NCBI GenBank assembly: GCA_037043455.1
Contig: JAWPHD010001342.1
Location: 267,673-331,672, forward strand
Origin: Cyrtodaria siliqua
Lineage: Eukaryota > Mollusca > Bivalvia > Adapedonta > Hiatellidae
Reading direction: 5' to 3'
Length of the DNA stretch: 64,000 nt
In this document: positions 1 to 10,715 of the stretch, one piece after another
How positions within the stretch are numbered: position 1 is the first letter of the stretch
How the letters are laid out: the number at the start of each line of letters is the position of its first letter
Translations under genes and position numbers: made by a program
Notes under the pieces: model-generated
Seen by the model: only the letters and a program-made list of their open reading frames with translations
Told to the model about the DNA's origin: nothing
Database searches by the model: none

Positions 1-76
1 CATCATATTAATGAGATACGAAAATGTGTGTTCTGAGTAGTGTCACAATCTGTTCATTTATCCCTGCCAAATATAT

Positions 77-440
77 AGAGATTATTTAACTGCTGGGATC
101 GATTATAGGGAAATCCTTCACAAGATGGTAGACATGTGGTTCTTTTCACTAACGAGCGTAAGCGAGTGAACATGCCTACCATCGAATGAAGGATTTCCAT
201 ATAATCGATGACAACAGTTAAATCTTTTTATTACAATTTTAATCAGATTATGTATGATTTTAACCAGAATTATTCGCTTTATTTAGCGTTATCGGCAGAT
301 AACCAAGACGTTATTGACATCATAACTCAATGCCGCAGTTAGTTATTTTTGTGTTCAGAGTTAGTTATAAATATTTAGCGATTATGAATATACTTTCACT
401 GAGAAATTCCGATCTTTCACCCGTAGAAATGTAATAAATA
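77..440. mobile_element. Foldback/MITE-like element, copy 1
   Basis: The first ~150 bases fold back on themselves: the segment near 81-125 (gattatttaactgctggg, tagggaaatccttca) is matched in inverted order near 184-225. The remaining ~210 bases are unpaired. The whole unit recurs at 25754-26129 in the same orientation, so it is a dispersed element and not a local hairpin. No coding capacity is visible, so it is non-autonomous. Exact termini and target duplication were not resolved. Confidence 0.75.
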
Positions 441-575
441 ACATTCTTGAACACAAGAGCTACAGCTGTTTCTGTCAAGCCCTTATTTTGATCACTAAGG
501 GTGGGTGCCCCTTTGTCAAGTTAGGTGTGAAAGTAACACATTAAAGCATCATAACCAATACTATTCAAAACCTAC

Positions 576-672
576 CTCTTTCAGTATAAGAATTTCCTCA
601 GCTTCTTTTAGAAACTGCAGCTGATGTGTGACTAGTATTCTAGGTTTTTTCTTTAAGACACCTTGTACCACA
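576..672 (-). CDS. ABCC4: ABCC4-like NBD1 exon: H-loop (switch histidine)
   Basis: A 97-nt exon of 1 + 96 nt, encoding 32 codons after a split codon. It contains GVLKKKPRILVTHQLQFLKE, where the His of ILVTHQL is the NBD1 H-loop that contacts the ATP gamma-phosphate, followed by a beta strand EEILILKE typical of ABCC4. The acceptor is tttcag before base 672 and the donor is gtaggt after 576. It takes phase 2 from the preceding exon at 1642-1823 and ends in phase 0. The preceding intron side is filled by a minisatellite built from this exon's own 5' end. The next exon downstream is not in the window. Confidence 0.9.
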
Positions 673-1065
673 CTGAAATGTAGGCAAATCATACAATATG
701 TGACTAGTTTTTAGGTTAATCACACTGCAATATGGGCAAATTATACATCATTGGACTACTATTTTAGGTTTTTTCTTTAACGCAATCTGTACAACACTGA
801 AATGTAGGCAAATAATACATCATGGGACTAGTTTCTAGGTTTACCACACTGAAATGTTGGCGACTTATACATCATTGGACTAGTATTCTAGGTTTTTTCT
901 TTAACACACCCAATACCACACTGAAAGGTAGGCAAATCATACATTATGTGACCAGCTTCTAGTCGTGTTAACACATGATATACCACAATGAAATGTAGGC
1001 AAATTACACATGTAACTAGTTTTCTAGGTTTGTTCTTTAACACAACCATGAACAGTATATACATG
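630..1065 (-). repeat. Minisatellite derived from the H-loop exon 5' end and its acceptor
   Basis: Roughly six degenerate 50-70-base units follow the true exon boundary at 672. Each resembles the exon's first ~40 bases plus ~25 bases of upstream intron (motifs ctaggttttttctttaa, accacactgaaatgtaggc). Read on the minus strand, several units keep a pyrimidine-rich stretch plus tttcag acceptor, for example at about 795-800 and 848-853. The unit near 880-925 still translates in register as GVLKKKPRILV before a stop. It is therefore a series of decoy 3' splice sites just upstream of the real one. Confidence 0.8.
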
Positions 1066-1175
1066 AGACAACGTAAGTTAAGTGGCTTGTGCAAGATAAC
1101 AAAGGCTGTGTTCCTTGACTGTGCAGACTGTAGCATTCAGACTTAAGAGAAACTTTCCCATCAATGGCATCTTGA

Positions 1176-1382
1176 TTGCCATTCTCACCAGGACTAGAGG
1201 ATCAAATAGACTCTACCCAAACGATACCTGCCAGATCAGATGGCTATAATTTCTCCCTCTGTTCACGAACCACCAGGGAATGGAACCTACTGCCCACCAG
1301 ACTGATTGATAGATTGGTACTAGAGGAGTTCAGGGCCGGAATTTCCAACCTTCTCGAACCCTCTTCCTGCACTCATTAGATC
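1176..1382 (+). pseudogene. Fragment of a LINE reverse-transcriptase ORF, C-terminal end
   Basis: A forward open stretch ending in TAG encodes DGYNFSLCSRTTREWNLLP followed by a short helix and an FRAGI-type end. The pattern (FxxRTxxxWNxLP, then 15-20 residues, then a terminal FxxxI) is the usual C-terminus of ORF2 in many invertebrate non-LTR retrotransposons. No RT core or endonuclease is adjacent, so this is a 5'-truncated insertion or decayed remnant in an intron, antisense to the ABC gene. Family assignment within LINEs is not possible from this piece. Confidence 0.7.
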
Positions 1383-1550
1383 CCAAGAGCTTGTATATAG
1401 TTTTATCTATACATAGTGTCAAGCGGTTAGCTGTATTCTTCTGTTTATCAGTTTTTATACAGGGTACTTGACATTCTGTCAAGGATTTCTACCTTTACTT
1501 TGGAAGAAGAACAATAATGTGCCGAAACTCACTACATAGTGGATATTTTA

Positions 1551-1964
<414 letters not shown>

Positions 1965-2166
1965 TTAACTTTTGGTTCATTCTGATATTTTTGTTTCTAT
2001 CCACCATAATGTAAACAGTTGGAATAAAAATAGTGTTAAAAACACATTTTTGATCACAAACAGCACCACTGAGGGATTTGTAGTCGAAACTGCCAAAAAA
2101 TATGCACTTTTCAATTCTGTATCTATTTGATATTCAAAAGTTAAAACTAGAAGACCTATACACTAC

Positions 2167-2358
2167 CTTATTAAGTGCACATGCTTTCAAAATTCTGTCA
2201 TATTTTGCCTTCTCGTATTTATTTCCGAATGTGATATTCTGTCTAACACTTGCGGAGAACACCCACGGCTGCTGGGCAACGTAAGCTATACGACCTTTGA
2301 CCTCGATACGACCTTCAGACACAGGAAGTTCCTTTAATACTGACATCAGAAGTGAAGA
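2167..2358 (-). CDS. ABCC4: ABCC4-like NBD1 exon: end of Walker A, Q-loop
   Basis: A 192-nt exon of exactly 64 codons. It starts [12 protein letters not shown], completing the Walker A motif (GPVGAGK from the preceding exon + SS), and continues [20 protein letters not shown], where the Q of AQQPW is the Q-loop glutamine that senses Mg-ATP and couples to the membrane domain. It ends with [21 protein letters not shown], the ABCC4-type helical-subdomain segment. Acceptor cttcag, donor gtagtg, both junctions phase 0. Length and motif order match vertebrate MRP4. Confidence 0.95.
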
Positions 2359-2560
2359 CTGAAGACAGAAAGCACATGATTCACAGACACAAAGAAGTTA
2401 AAGCTACCGGTACTTATACTGCCTCAGCAATGAATATTTTCATGACTTTGGCTATGAAATGGGTAGACGGAAAACAATACTGCTAAATAAAAAATTTAAA
2501 TTTCAAAATGTAGATGCTTTATACTTGTAAACGATTTTAATATCATAAAACTATTCCCCT

Positions 2561-3040
2561 AAAGGACTAGGTATGATAAAGGGCAAAATTGGCCCCCAAT
2601 ATTAAAAGTTTTAATGCACAAGTTTTGAATATCTAGTTTAGCTACAAATGAACTGAATCATTATTAAAACTCATCACAAGTACGTTTGAAGGCTCTAAAT
2701 GAGTTTAAGAGCCTCACAAACAATGCCTTTTCTTCCAAAAATGACATTTTTGTTCATTTTCAGCAGTTTTCAATCAGTTTTTGGTCTTCACCCTCGAGCA
2801 CAGCTGATTTTTTGTTGAAACAGGTACTTGATAGGGATGCATCATCAGCCAAAAAACTGTGTGTGCTCGGAGGTGCGCTCTATAGGAACAAAATCTTGCC
2901 CAGAAAGGTCCAAAATCTACAAAATCTAACAAAATTAACAAAAATGCCATTTTTTTCAATTTACTTCAATATGCACAACAGCTTATATGTAAATAAAAAT
3001 TTTTTGGGTCAAAATACCCCCGTATCATACCTTGTCCCTT
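2561..3040. mobile_element. TIR element, family of 8272-8829, copy 1
   Basis: The ends are inverted relative to each other: aaggactaggtatgata at the left and tatcataccttgtccctt at the right, each next to a (g)gcccccaatatt-like block. The internal sequence is the reverse complement of the copy at 8272-8829, including the gtgctcggaggtgcgct and gagcctcacaaacaa blocks. No intact transposase is seen. The open frames here are by-products of the element, not genes. Confidence 0.7.
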
Positions 3041-3472
3041 GGATTAAACAGTATAAATATATAGTTGTCTATATGAAAAAAACAATAATTTAAAAACAAA
3101 CAAAAAAGTGTACTTACTGTACCATAATTGTATAGTTTCGGCAATTAGATTGTTTTGATATCGGATGACAAGAGTAATATTTTGAAAAATGTTACTTTCG
3201 GATATGAATACTGTTGTAAAGGTGCCATGTTGCATCATTAGATGTCTTGTTATTCTATGAAAAACAAAATTTTGTTAGTTAAACACTTTATGGCGGCAAG
3301 TGCTTTAAAACACATAAAGGCAGGTAAACAAACCAGGACACAATTAACCCAAAACACCCAAAACTGAATCTCAATTAAAAATATATTTATTTAGGCAGAC
3401 TGTATCTTTATATTGAGAGCTCAATGTGAAACAATTGTATTCTGTCCTTTACTTATATATACCGTATTTACC

Positions 3473-4430
3473 TTAATAACAGCACCTCCTCTAAGGCCTA
3501 AAAAAAAGGTTTGTTTCCTGTTACCTGACCGACCGTGATTTTTACCCCCGACCATATTTTTTTGGTAACGGCGAATTTTTTTATAGCGGTAAAAAATATC
3601 GCGACGATGACAACGCAAATTAATAATTATACCAGTCCTGTTGCTTAACAATGATCGTTTCCATTTTCGATTTTCAATGCATACAAAGTCAAAAACATAC
3701 ACAAATCTCAAGATAAATATTTTAATTTACTTGCTGCGAAAAAATCGATTGAATATTGTGTTACGCCTGCATTTTACGTGCGACACCATTCGAGGATTCC
3801 ACAAAATGTCCGCCATTTGCATTTAATATTATCATGTTTTTTTCCCCCACAGCATATTTCTCCTAGCCATAAGCTTGATTCTTACAAATATTGTCTGTTT
3901 GAAATTTCTAAGGCTAAATATTATTTTTAAAACTAAGATAGATGATGGATGTTCTACTATTTGGAAGATTACAATAGATGAAAATAGACTAATTTTGGAA
4001 GGGGTTTCTCCGGGAATACATATCACGTGATATCTCTATTTTTAAACTTTCAATCAAAATTGATCGCACTAGCGAGAAGCAGATCGACCTATTGCGAATA
4101 TCGCGTGTTGTTTACATAAGCAACTGTACACCACAATGCACTCGACAGCTGATGATTTGGGGTAGGAATTTGGGAGTTTTCCTGGAATCCTTAATATTTT
4201 ATGACGACAGAGTACCTGTATCTGAGGGTGTACCAAAGAAACACAACACAAACAATAGACTTGTTTTATGGAACTTTAATTCTAAAAGTGCTGTTATACA
4301 TAATTTGAAACCCAAGTTGGTATTGAGGTCTTACAAAAAGAAAAATTCGACCTACCGACCCCCGTTTTTTTGGGCATGTAACAGGAAACATCACTATATT
4401 TTTTTAGGCCTAATAGTAGCGCACCCCTCC
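3473..4430. mobile_element. Foldback element with long inverted ends (~0.95 kb)
   Basis: The left end carries gcacctcctctaaggcctaa and tttcctgttacctgaccgac. The right end carries the same blocks in inverse order (gggggtcggtaggtcg read on the minus strand, tgttacaggaaaca, taggcctaatagtagcgcac). A related end, aaggccaaacaaaaaa followed by cccgaccgaccct, is seen alone at about 46838-46915. No coding region is recognised. Confidence 0.55.
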
Positions 4431-4495
4431 CTCAATCTGTTGTATCCAAACAAAAACACTGCCCCACAAAAAATACAAAATTCAAAACAACAAAC

Positions 4496-4873
4496 AACAA
4501 GAGGTCAATGACCTGGAAGCTTTTCTGAAAGGATTTGATAGCTAGAAAAGCATTCCTGTGAAATTTCATGAAAATCTGTCAAGTAGTTTCAGAGGAGTAG
4601 TCGCTACAAGTTTTTACAATATAACTCTATGTCATACAGATCATTTTTAGAAAAATCTATTTTTAGTTTTGGTGGCCACCTTGGATTTCGCATCAATGTG
4701 ATCAACTAGACATCATGGATCAACTAGACATCATGGGCAACATTCCTGTAAAGTTTCATGAAAACCCATCCAGTAGTTTCAAAGGAGTAGTCGCTACGAA
4801 GTTTACAGACGTCCGGACAACGGACGCCGCAACAGAGCATAAGTTCTGCTGATCTTTGATCAGTAGAGCTAAA
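4496..4873 (+). mobile_element. Short copy of the tandem-cored dispersed element (pearl/HINE-like)
   Basis: It begins acaagaggtcaatgacct and ends with the family's terminal hairpin (gttctgctgatctttgatcagtagagc) and ctaaaa. Only part of one internal repeat (gtagtcgctacaagttt, ggccaccttggatttc) is present, so this copy lacks most of the tandem core. Described fully under 37111-38704. Confidence 0.7.
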
Positions 4874-5005
4874 AAGCATTTTATAAGAGCACCCCTTGGC
4901 ATTTGCATAGCGCCTGGGGGCTACTGTTAGTTACAACGGTAGTTACAATACTTTCGTGTTTGCCCCTCGATATATGGCCCAGATTATTGCCAACGCTAGC
5001 CATAC

Positions 5006-5095
5006 CTTGCCTGCCCCTACAGGACCTATCACTGCCAGCAACTTCCCCGACTTGATGCTCGCCGACACATTGTGTAGTGTCTGCTGTTCTATATT
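5006..5095 (-). CDS. ABCC4: ABCC4-like NBD1 exon: Walker A (P-loop)
   Basis: A 90-nt exon of exactly 30 codons. It starts NIEQQTLHNVSASIKSGKLL (first beta strands and the A-loop-proximal segment of NBD1) and ends AVIGPVGAGK. The P-loop is split by the intron right after its Lys and continues SS in the exon at 2167-2358. Acceptor ttttcag, donor gtatgg, both phase 0. GPVGAGK is the MRP4-type version of the motif and is the main reason for choosing ABCC4 over ABCC1/2/3 or CFTR. Confidence 0.93.
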
Positions 5096-7204
5096 CTGAA
5101 AATGATACAAAACATATCTTATGATTCAACATGCCGATTTAGAAACGATCATCTTACAAAATAGGCCGGGCGCATGATGTAGGTTCAAACAACTGTACAG
5201 TTACAATGTCAGCACATGCAACTTGGACAAAGACAATATGAGTTTCGCAACATTTGTTTTTCAATAGGAAAGTTGACTTATCATGTTTGTACCTACACTG
5301 ACAACCCATTCAGAACAATTCCAGATATTATCTGTTATTATACCTCATGTTTACACTCCTGTATAAATTACCCATACCCTTAGCGTGAAGCCATTTTTAC
5401 TGTTCATCGGTAAACAATATTTACTATCACACGATTGTGACATCATCAGGAAGTTTACAAATAAGTTTGTTTTTTTCAATTACGACATGCTTTGCACAAT
5501 TGGAAATCTGTGGACGCTTATTAAAATATAGTTATGTCAATCGTAAGATGCTTGGTTTACCAAATGACAAGCGGATCTGAACACCCTGGAACTGGCCAAA
5601 GACTCTGCGAGTACATAAAAAATAGTCAATAAAAGTGTAGCTTTGTTCCGTCAGTTTCTAGGGAACTAAAATGGTGACTTTGAAAGCTTGTCTAATCCTG
5701 AACTTAATAGACAGTTGCGTTTTTTTTTTTAGATCTGTTCGAAAGCAGTCAGGAATTCCATTGGAACTAGTATAAAAATATAAATTAAAAAAAACAAACC
5801 TTTTTTTATTTTTTTATTGGGATATTTTTTCCCCTCATATATTTAAATTTTAATCAAAACATTTTTTGTTTGGTATAATAAAATTAATATTTCTTTCCAG
5901 TGTGAGTGACAGTGGATATTGTCAACCTTCGGAAAAATAATGTCAACCTCGGTATTTTCCTCAGGTTGACAATATCCACTGTCACCCTCACTGGGATACA
6001 ATATTTATATATACCGGTAGTTGAACAAGTAAAAGATTACTGAAACAGTCGCACAACTAAGAGAAGCATGATAAATTATACTTCCAATATTTCACTTGAT
6101 CCATTTCTTACAGACTTCTTAGTTATAATACACAGTGTCAGTCTAGTGCGGTCTGTAGTCAGTGCACATGCTTCTTATCGAAGACAGCCTGGTTTGATTC
6201 ACAAGCTGGGCATTGTAACTCAGCCCTTAGAGCTATTTAGACATGGAGTTTTTCCCAAATTGCTCTATTTTAAAATCAACACTAGACTCATATTGTAATC
6301 CGCTACATAGACAGTTTTAACAAGAACTATCGCTGAAAGTGATGAATACCCCGCTTAAATTACAAGTCAAACTAAGTTTCATAATTCTACAATAAATTAG
6401 GCAATCAACAATGTGTGATGTAGAGGGACATAACATCATCAGTTGTTATGTGTATATGAAGTTTGGGAACAACCAATCTAAAACTGTTTGAGGAATGCAA
6501 AGTAATAAAATAGAGTTTAATAACCAGTGTTTTTGAGATAGTGGAAATATCTTCCGAGGTAGAGAAATGGCCCTGATATAAGAATGAGTGCGGAGTACGA
6601 GTTCTTATATCGGGGCCATTTCTCTATCGAGGGAGTTATTTAAAACACTGGTTATTAAACTATATATTACATAATTTAAAATATTTTATTAATATTTCTG
6701 ATGATTCACGCCTTTTTACACCAGTTTGCACGAGAACGCCAAGACGACGTTACGTCATACAAGCAAAACAAGTGGAATCGGAACTCTTCGTTAATTTTTA
6801 ATTTTTAATCGTTATTCCCGTCAGTGGCGGAATCTGACGACGACGTCCGTAAAACAATTGGAACATCATTTGGCATTCCCGCCACTGATGGAAAAGGCCG
6901 AGCAATGTTCTGTACTGGGAAATATCTCCCACTGGGAGATATTTTCCAGTAGAGCAAACGAGTAGATATAGCTTTTCTATTCCCAGTATTTCCTATACAA
7001 ATCACAGACAAATATGTTATATAATGTGTTACGTGACGGGACAAAAATGTGTCATTCGACGCGATGGGACATTACATTATGTGAAAGTGGGGTATAAAAA
7101 TGTTGTGTAGCTAAGCTTGGTGTATTCAGCAAATCATTTTGTCAGCATTACCATGCATTGAATTATTCACATATTTATATAGACATTCACTTTGCACAAC
7201 TTAC
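5096..7204 (-). other. Intron between linker and Walker A exons
   Basis: No further exon recognised. It contains a ~100-base hairpin at 5896-5996 (gtgacagtggatattgtcaacc matched in inverse near the other end, around a short loop) and the palindromic MITE at 6511-7022. Confidence 0.6.
6511..7022. mobile_element. Palindromic MITE, copy 1
   Basis: The first ~160 bases form a near-perfect foldback. The left arm is gagtttaataaccagtg ... gaggtagagaaatggcc and the right arm is ggccatttctctatcgaggg ... cactggttattaaac. A non-palindromic tail follows with a second small hairpin, gggaaatatctcccactggg. The same structure recurs at 49425-49907, where it interrupts a satellite. No transposase is encoded. 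Confidence 0.75.
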
Positions 7205-7315
7205 TTTGTCCCATTTAGCTGTCACATTATCTATTTCTACGAGACAATCTTGCAGGGGTATATGCTCATCTTCCTTTGATTCATCAACTGGTAACTCATC
7301 TAGCAGAAGAAATGT
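7205..7315 (-). CDS. ABCC4: ABCC4-like linker exon between TMD1 and NBD1
   Basis: A 111-nt exon of exactly 37 codons that has to be read from splice sites because it is too short to stand out as an ORF. It starts TFLLLDELPVDESKED and ends EIDNVTAKWDK. TFLLLDE is the conserved segment that follows the RIQ end of TM6 in MRP4, and the VTAxWDK strand is the start of NBD1 with the aromatic residue that stacks on the ATP adenine. Acceptor ttttcag, donor gtaagt (a near-ideal 5' splice site), both phase 0. Any of the ten variable exons (ending RIQ, RLE, RLK, RFQ, RVV or RVI in phase 0) joins to it in frame. It is the common acceptor partner of the array. Confidence 0.93.
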
Positions 7316-8271
7316 CTGAAAACATTGTAAGAAATGGTCACCATCCTGAAGTTATCACAGTTACAACAAGACATGACGGCCGCATACCGCAATTTGTAAA
7401 CTTTAATGATCAACTAGAAGGGTGTTCTACCGAACACTTGTGTCGTCTGCCATATTACCAAATTATGAGCTCGGATAGGTTACTTGTTAAAGTTTCATGA
7501 AAATGGGCATTACTCTGCCGAAATGAAAGTCAAGAGTTATTGGACATTAATTTTGTAACATGGCTTGAAGTAAAATGAAAATGTGTGTGAAGTTTCGTGA
7601 ACATAGTACAAATACTTTTCAAGTTATGGCCAAGGTAAGGTTGTAGGTGCAAGTGTGAAAGATGGACGACAGACAAACTGATCCCTACATGTCATGTGAC
7701 ATGCTACTAGGCAACACAATAAAATCAACAGTTCATACATTTTCTTCTTGAATTTCAGACAATGTCCGTACAGTAAATATTAAAGTTGAAAGAAATTGTA
7801 CTATCCGGACAAAATTTGAATAAAAGTTTAATAACCATTTTAAAACAGCGGCAAGCTATGTCCTATTTCATAGAATAGTATTGATTTCTGTCTTTATGAT
7901 CGAAAAATAATTTTGACCAGAAATCTGAGGACACTTACAGTCCATAATAAGGTTAGTATTGAGAATAGCCCTTTTAAATTTTAATATACCGAGTCAAAAA
8001 AGAAAGTGTGCACATCTATTGGAAATATTCAAAGGGCTGTAATGACAAATTTAGCAAAACAAGTTTTAAAATATACAAAATGTATACATTAATAAAACAG
8101 CGATACCTTTTCACTAACAGAGTCTGAGCTACTCAAACTCAAACAAGAGCAAAACAAAAAATGCAAAATGCATCAAGTCGAATATTTCTTCTTCTCAAAC
8201 ATAATGTTTGGATGTTTGAAACATTTATGGCGAAAAAGTTTACAGCAACGTAATATTCGTAATCAGAGTGT

Positions 8272-8829
8272 AAAGGACAAGGTATGATAAGGGGATATTT
8301 TGGCCCCCAATATTTTCAAATGCAAAAAAATATTTACATATAATCTGTTGTGCATGTTGAAGGAAATTGATCATATTCTATCTACAAAATAAATTTGTAT
8401 TTATTTTATTTATCTAGAAGAACTAACAGGGTCTCAAAAAATGGCATTTTTGGTAATTTTGTTATATTTTGTAGATTTTGTACCTTTCTGGGTAAGATTT
8501 TGATCCTAAAAATATAGAGCGCACCTCCGAGCACACAGTTTTTTGGCTGATGATGCATCCCTATCAAGTACCGGTTTCAACAAAAATTCAGCTGTGCTCG
8601 AGGGTGCGCTCTGTATTTTCAAGAACAAAAACTGCTGAAAATGAACAAAAACATCATTTTTTGAAAGAAAAGGCCTTGTTTGTGAGGCTCTTAAACTAAT
8701 TTAGAGCCTTCAAACGTACTTGTAATGAGTTTTAATATTGATTCAGTTTATTTGTAGCTAAACTAGATATTCAAAACTTGTGCATTAAAACTTTCAATAT
8801 TGGGGGCCATATTTTGTCCTTATCATACT
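8272..8829. mobile_element. TIR element, copy 2 (same family as 2561-3040)
   Basis: It starts aaggacaaggtatgataagg and ends cttatcatacttagtc, with the inverted gcccccaatatt block inside each end. It runs in opposite orientation to the copy at 2561-3040. It is non-coding and immediately followed by the 3' end piece of the pearl/HINE-like family. Confidence 0.7.
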
Positions 8830-8920
8830 TAGTCGGACACACGGACGGACGGACAAACGGACGACAGACACCACACCACGGCATAAGCTCTGCTGATCTT
8901 TGATCAATAGAGCTGAAAAT
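8830..8920 (+). mobile_element. 3' end fragment of the tandem-cored dispersed element
   Basis: It shows ggacggacggacaaacgg, then caccacggcataagctctgc and the hairpin ending gatcaatagagctgaaaa. This is the same terminus as the larger copies at 37-61 kb, without their body. Confidence 0.6.
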
Positions 8921-8967
8921 GTAGGCGGAGTTGAGCGGAAATGAGCGGAAATGAGTTACATTTGAAG

Positions 8968-8995
8968 TTAGGGTTAGGGTTAGTTAGGGTTAGGG
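8968..8995 (+). repeat. Short interstitial telomere-like repeat
   Basis: Four to five TTAGGG units, one shortened to TTAG, in an intron. TTAGGG is the telomeric repeat of most molluscs. At this length it may be chance or a repair footprint. Confidence 0.6.
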
Positions 8996-8996
8996 A

Positions 8997-10000
8997 AAAA
9001 CTTCAAAGTCCCATAACTTCGCCAAAAATCATTCAAATAAATTGTCCTGACAATATGCGCTACTAGACATCTTAGTGATACTTCCTATAAAGTATCTCAT
9101 GAAAATCAGATGAATTGAATTGGATTTTATAGTCGCACCAACAGCTAAGGTCATATGGCGACTTTCCAGCTTCCATTGGTGGAGGAAGACCCCAGGACTG
9201 GTGCCCCTCCGGGCAATTTTCGTGCATGGGCGGGCACCTGGGTAGAACCTACGACGTTCCGCAAGCCAGCTGGATAGCTTCCTCACATAAAGATTTCTAG
9301 GCCCCTGAGGGATCGAACCTACAGCGGTGAGGGGCAAGTGATTTCAAGTCAGAGACGTTAACCACTCGGCCACGGACGCCCCGAAAATCAGATGAAATTT
9401 GTAGGAGTTGAGTGGACAAGATTTTGATTTGAGAAACTTCAAAGTCACATGACTCCACCAAAAAATCATTCAACCGAAACTTCCTGACAATACTGGAAAT
9501 CATACTGATACCTTCTAAAAAGTTTCATGGATATCGCATGAAAAACAGGAGTTCAGCCAGAACGTCCTGACAATATGCGCTACTACTACTACTAGACATC
9601 ATACTAATACTTCCTGTAAAGTTTCATAAAAAATCGCAAAAAAACGTAGGCGGAGTTCAGCGGACACACTTTAGATTCGAAAAACGTCAAAGTCTCAAAA
9701 CTGTGCCAAAAATCATTCAGCCAGAACTTCCTGATAATATGCCCTACTAGACATCATGCTGATACTTCCTGTGAAGTTTCGTGAACATCGGATGAAAACC
9801 TAAGAGTTGAGAGGACAAGCTTTTGATTCGAAAAAAACTCAAAGTCCCATAACTCCGCCAAAAATCATTGAACTGGAATGTCGTGATAATATGCGCTACT
9901 AGACATCATGCTGATACTTCCTGTGAAATTTTGCAAAAATCGGATGAAAAACATAGGAGTTGAGCAGACAAAAAAACGGGACAGACGAACATACGGACGG
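8997..10000 (+). repeat. Degenerate ~130-bp tandem repeat, split by a SINE
   Basis: About five diverged units share aacttcaaagtcccataact, ccaaaaatcattca, caatatgcgctactagacat and acttcctgtgaagtttc. The array ends in gacggacggacatgacggc, like the ends of related dispersed elements. A SINE at 9115-9382 sits inside the first unit. There is no gene here. Confidence 0.7.
9115..9382 (-). mobile_element. tRNA-derived SINE with 14-bp target-site duplication
   Basis: On the minus strand the element starts with a type-II tRNA-like head: ggggcgtccgtggccgagtg (A-box region), gttaacgtctctgacttg, then ggttcgatccc (B box). A ~180-base body and an AT-rich tail follow. It is bounded by the exact direct repeat gaaaatcagatgaa at 9101-9114 and 9383-9396, showing target-primed insertion. 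The head resembles Ser/Leu tRNAs with a long variable arm. A 5'-truncated relative lies at 63301-63491. Confidence 0.85.
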
Positions 10001-10274
10001 ACGGACATGACGGCAACTATATGCTCCCCCAAAAGGCAGTGTGTCAAGCATGGCTGGTTTTCAAACTTGTCCAAACTTTTCTTGATACATAACATTCTGA
10101 TGTTTGGTAAAGATTTATTGAAAAATGCTATATTTTGCCTTGTTAACATTCTGCTTCATAAGATGTACTAGTATTCACTGGAATTCATGTTGAAGATGTG
10201 TGCACAGCTTCATTGTTGTACACCTAGTACTGTAGAAGTTATCAGCCACAACCACTTGTAGAAGGCAAGGTTAA

Positions 10275-10715
10275 ACCCCAGCGTTAGGTCGAGTATACCG
10301 TCATTATGTATACACTATAGTCAGTTAGTATTTCATCTGCTTCAAGATAAAGGTTTCAGCACTCTGACCAATCACTGATCTTATTTTTACAGGTACAGCT
10401 ATTAATAGATGCACCAAATTCAAAATTTGACGGTTAGGAATAAAAGTTTCATGAAAATCAAATTTATTTAATAATAATCAATAATTTATTCTTTGTTCTA
10501 GAAAGTATGGAAAATAAATAAATAATATAATTATTTTGATATATCTGTATAGAGTAATGTTTAATGTATTTACATGCCAAATTTGATGGTTTAAAAATGC
10601 TTTATTATTTAGAAATTTGTGTTTAAACCTCTCTGAGCAGCATAATGCATAAAATGATCAGAAAAGTTTCTCTGGGGCCATTTTGGGTTTTTTATACTCA
10701 ACCCTGGCCTTTAAG
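10275..10715 (+). mobile_element. Internal piece of the 2-kb TIR element family (empty-site relative)
   Basis: This segment (gttaaaccccagcgtt, tcattatgtatacact, gcttcaagataaaggttt, accaatcactgatcttattt, to ttatactcaaccctggcctt) matches 33061-33098 plus 34229-34597. The copy here is not interrupted at cattatgtatac, the point where the right-hand copy carries the ~1.1-kb insertion. Confidence 0.7.

Noticed and set aside
888..1136. Reverse open frame of 82 codons upstream of the H-loop exon
   Set aside because: It reads partly through minisatellite units derived from the exon and lacks a donor. The true exon boundary is at 672.
9029..9503. Overlapping reverse open frames near 9.0-9.5 kb
   Set aside because: They run across a SINE and its flanking tandem repeat, including the tRNA-like head.
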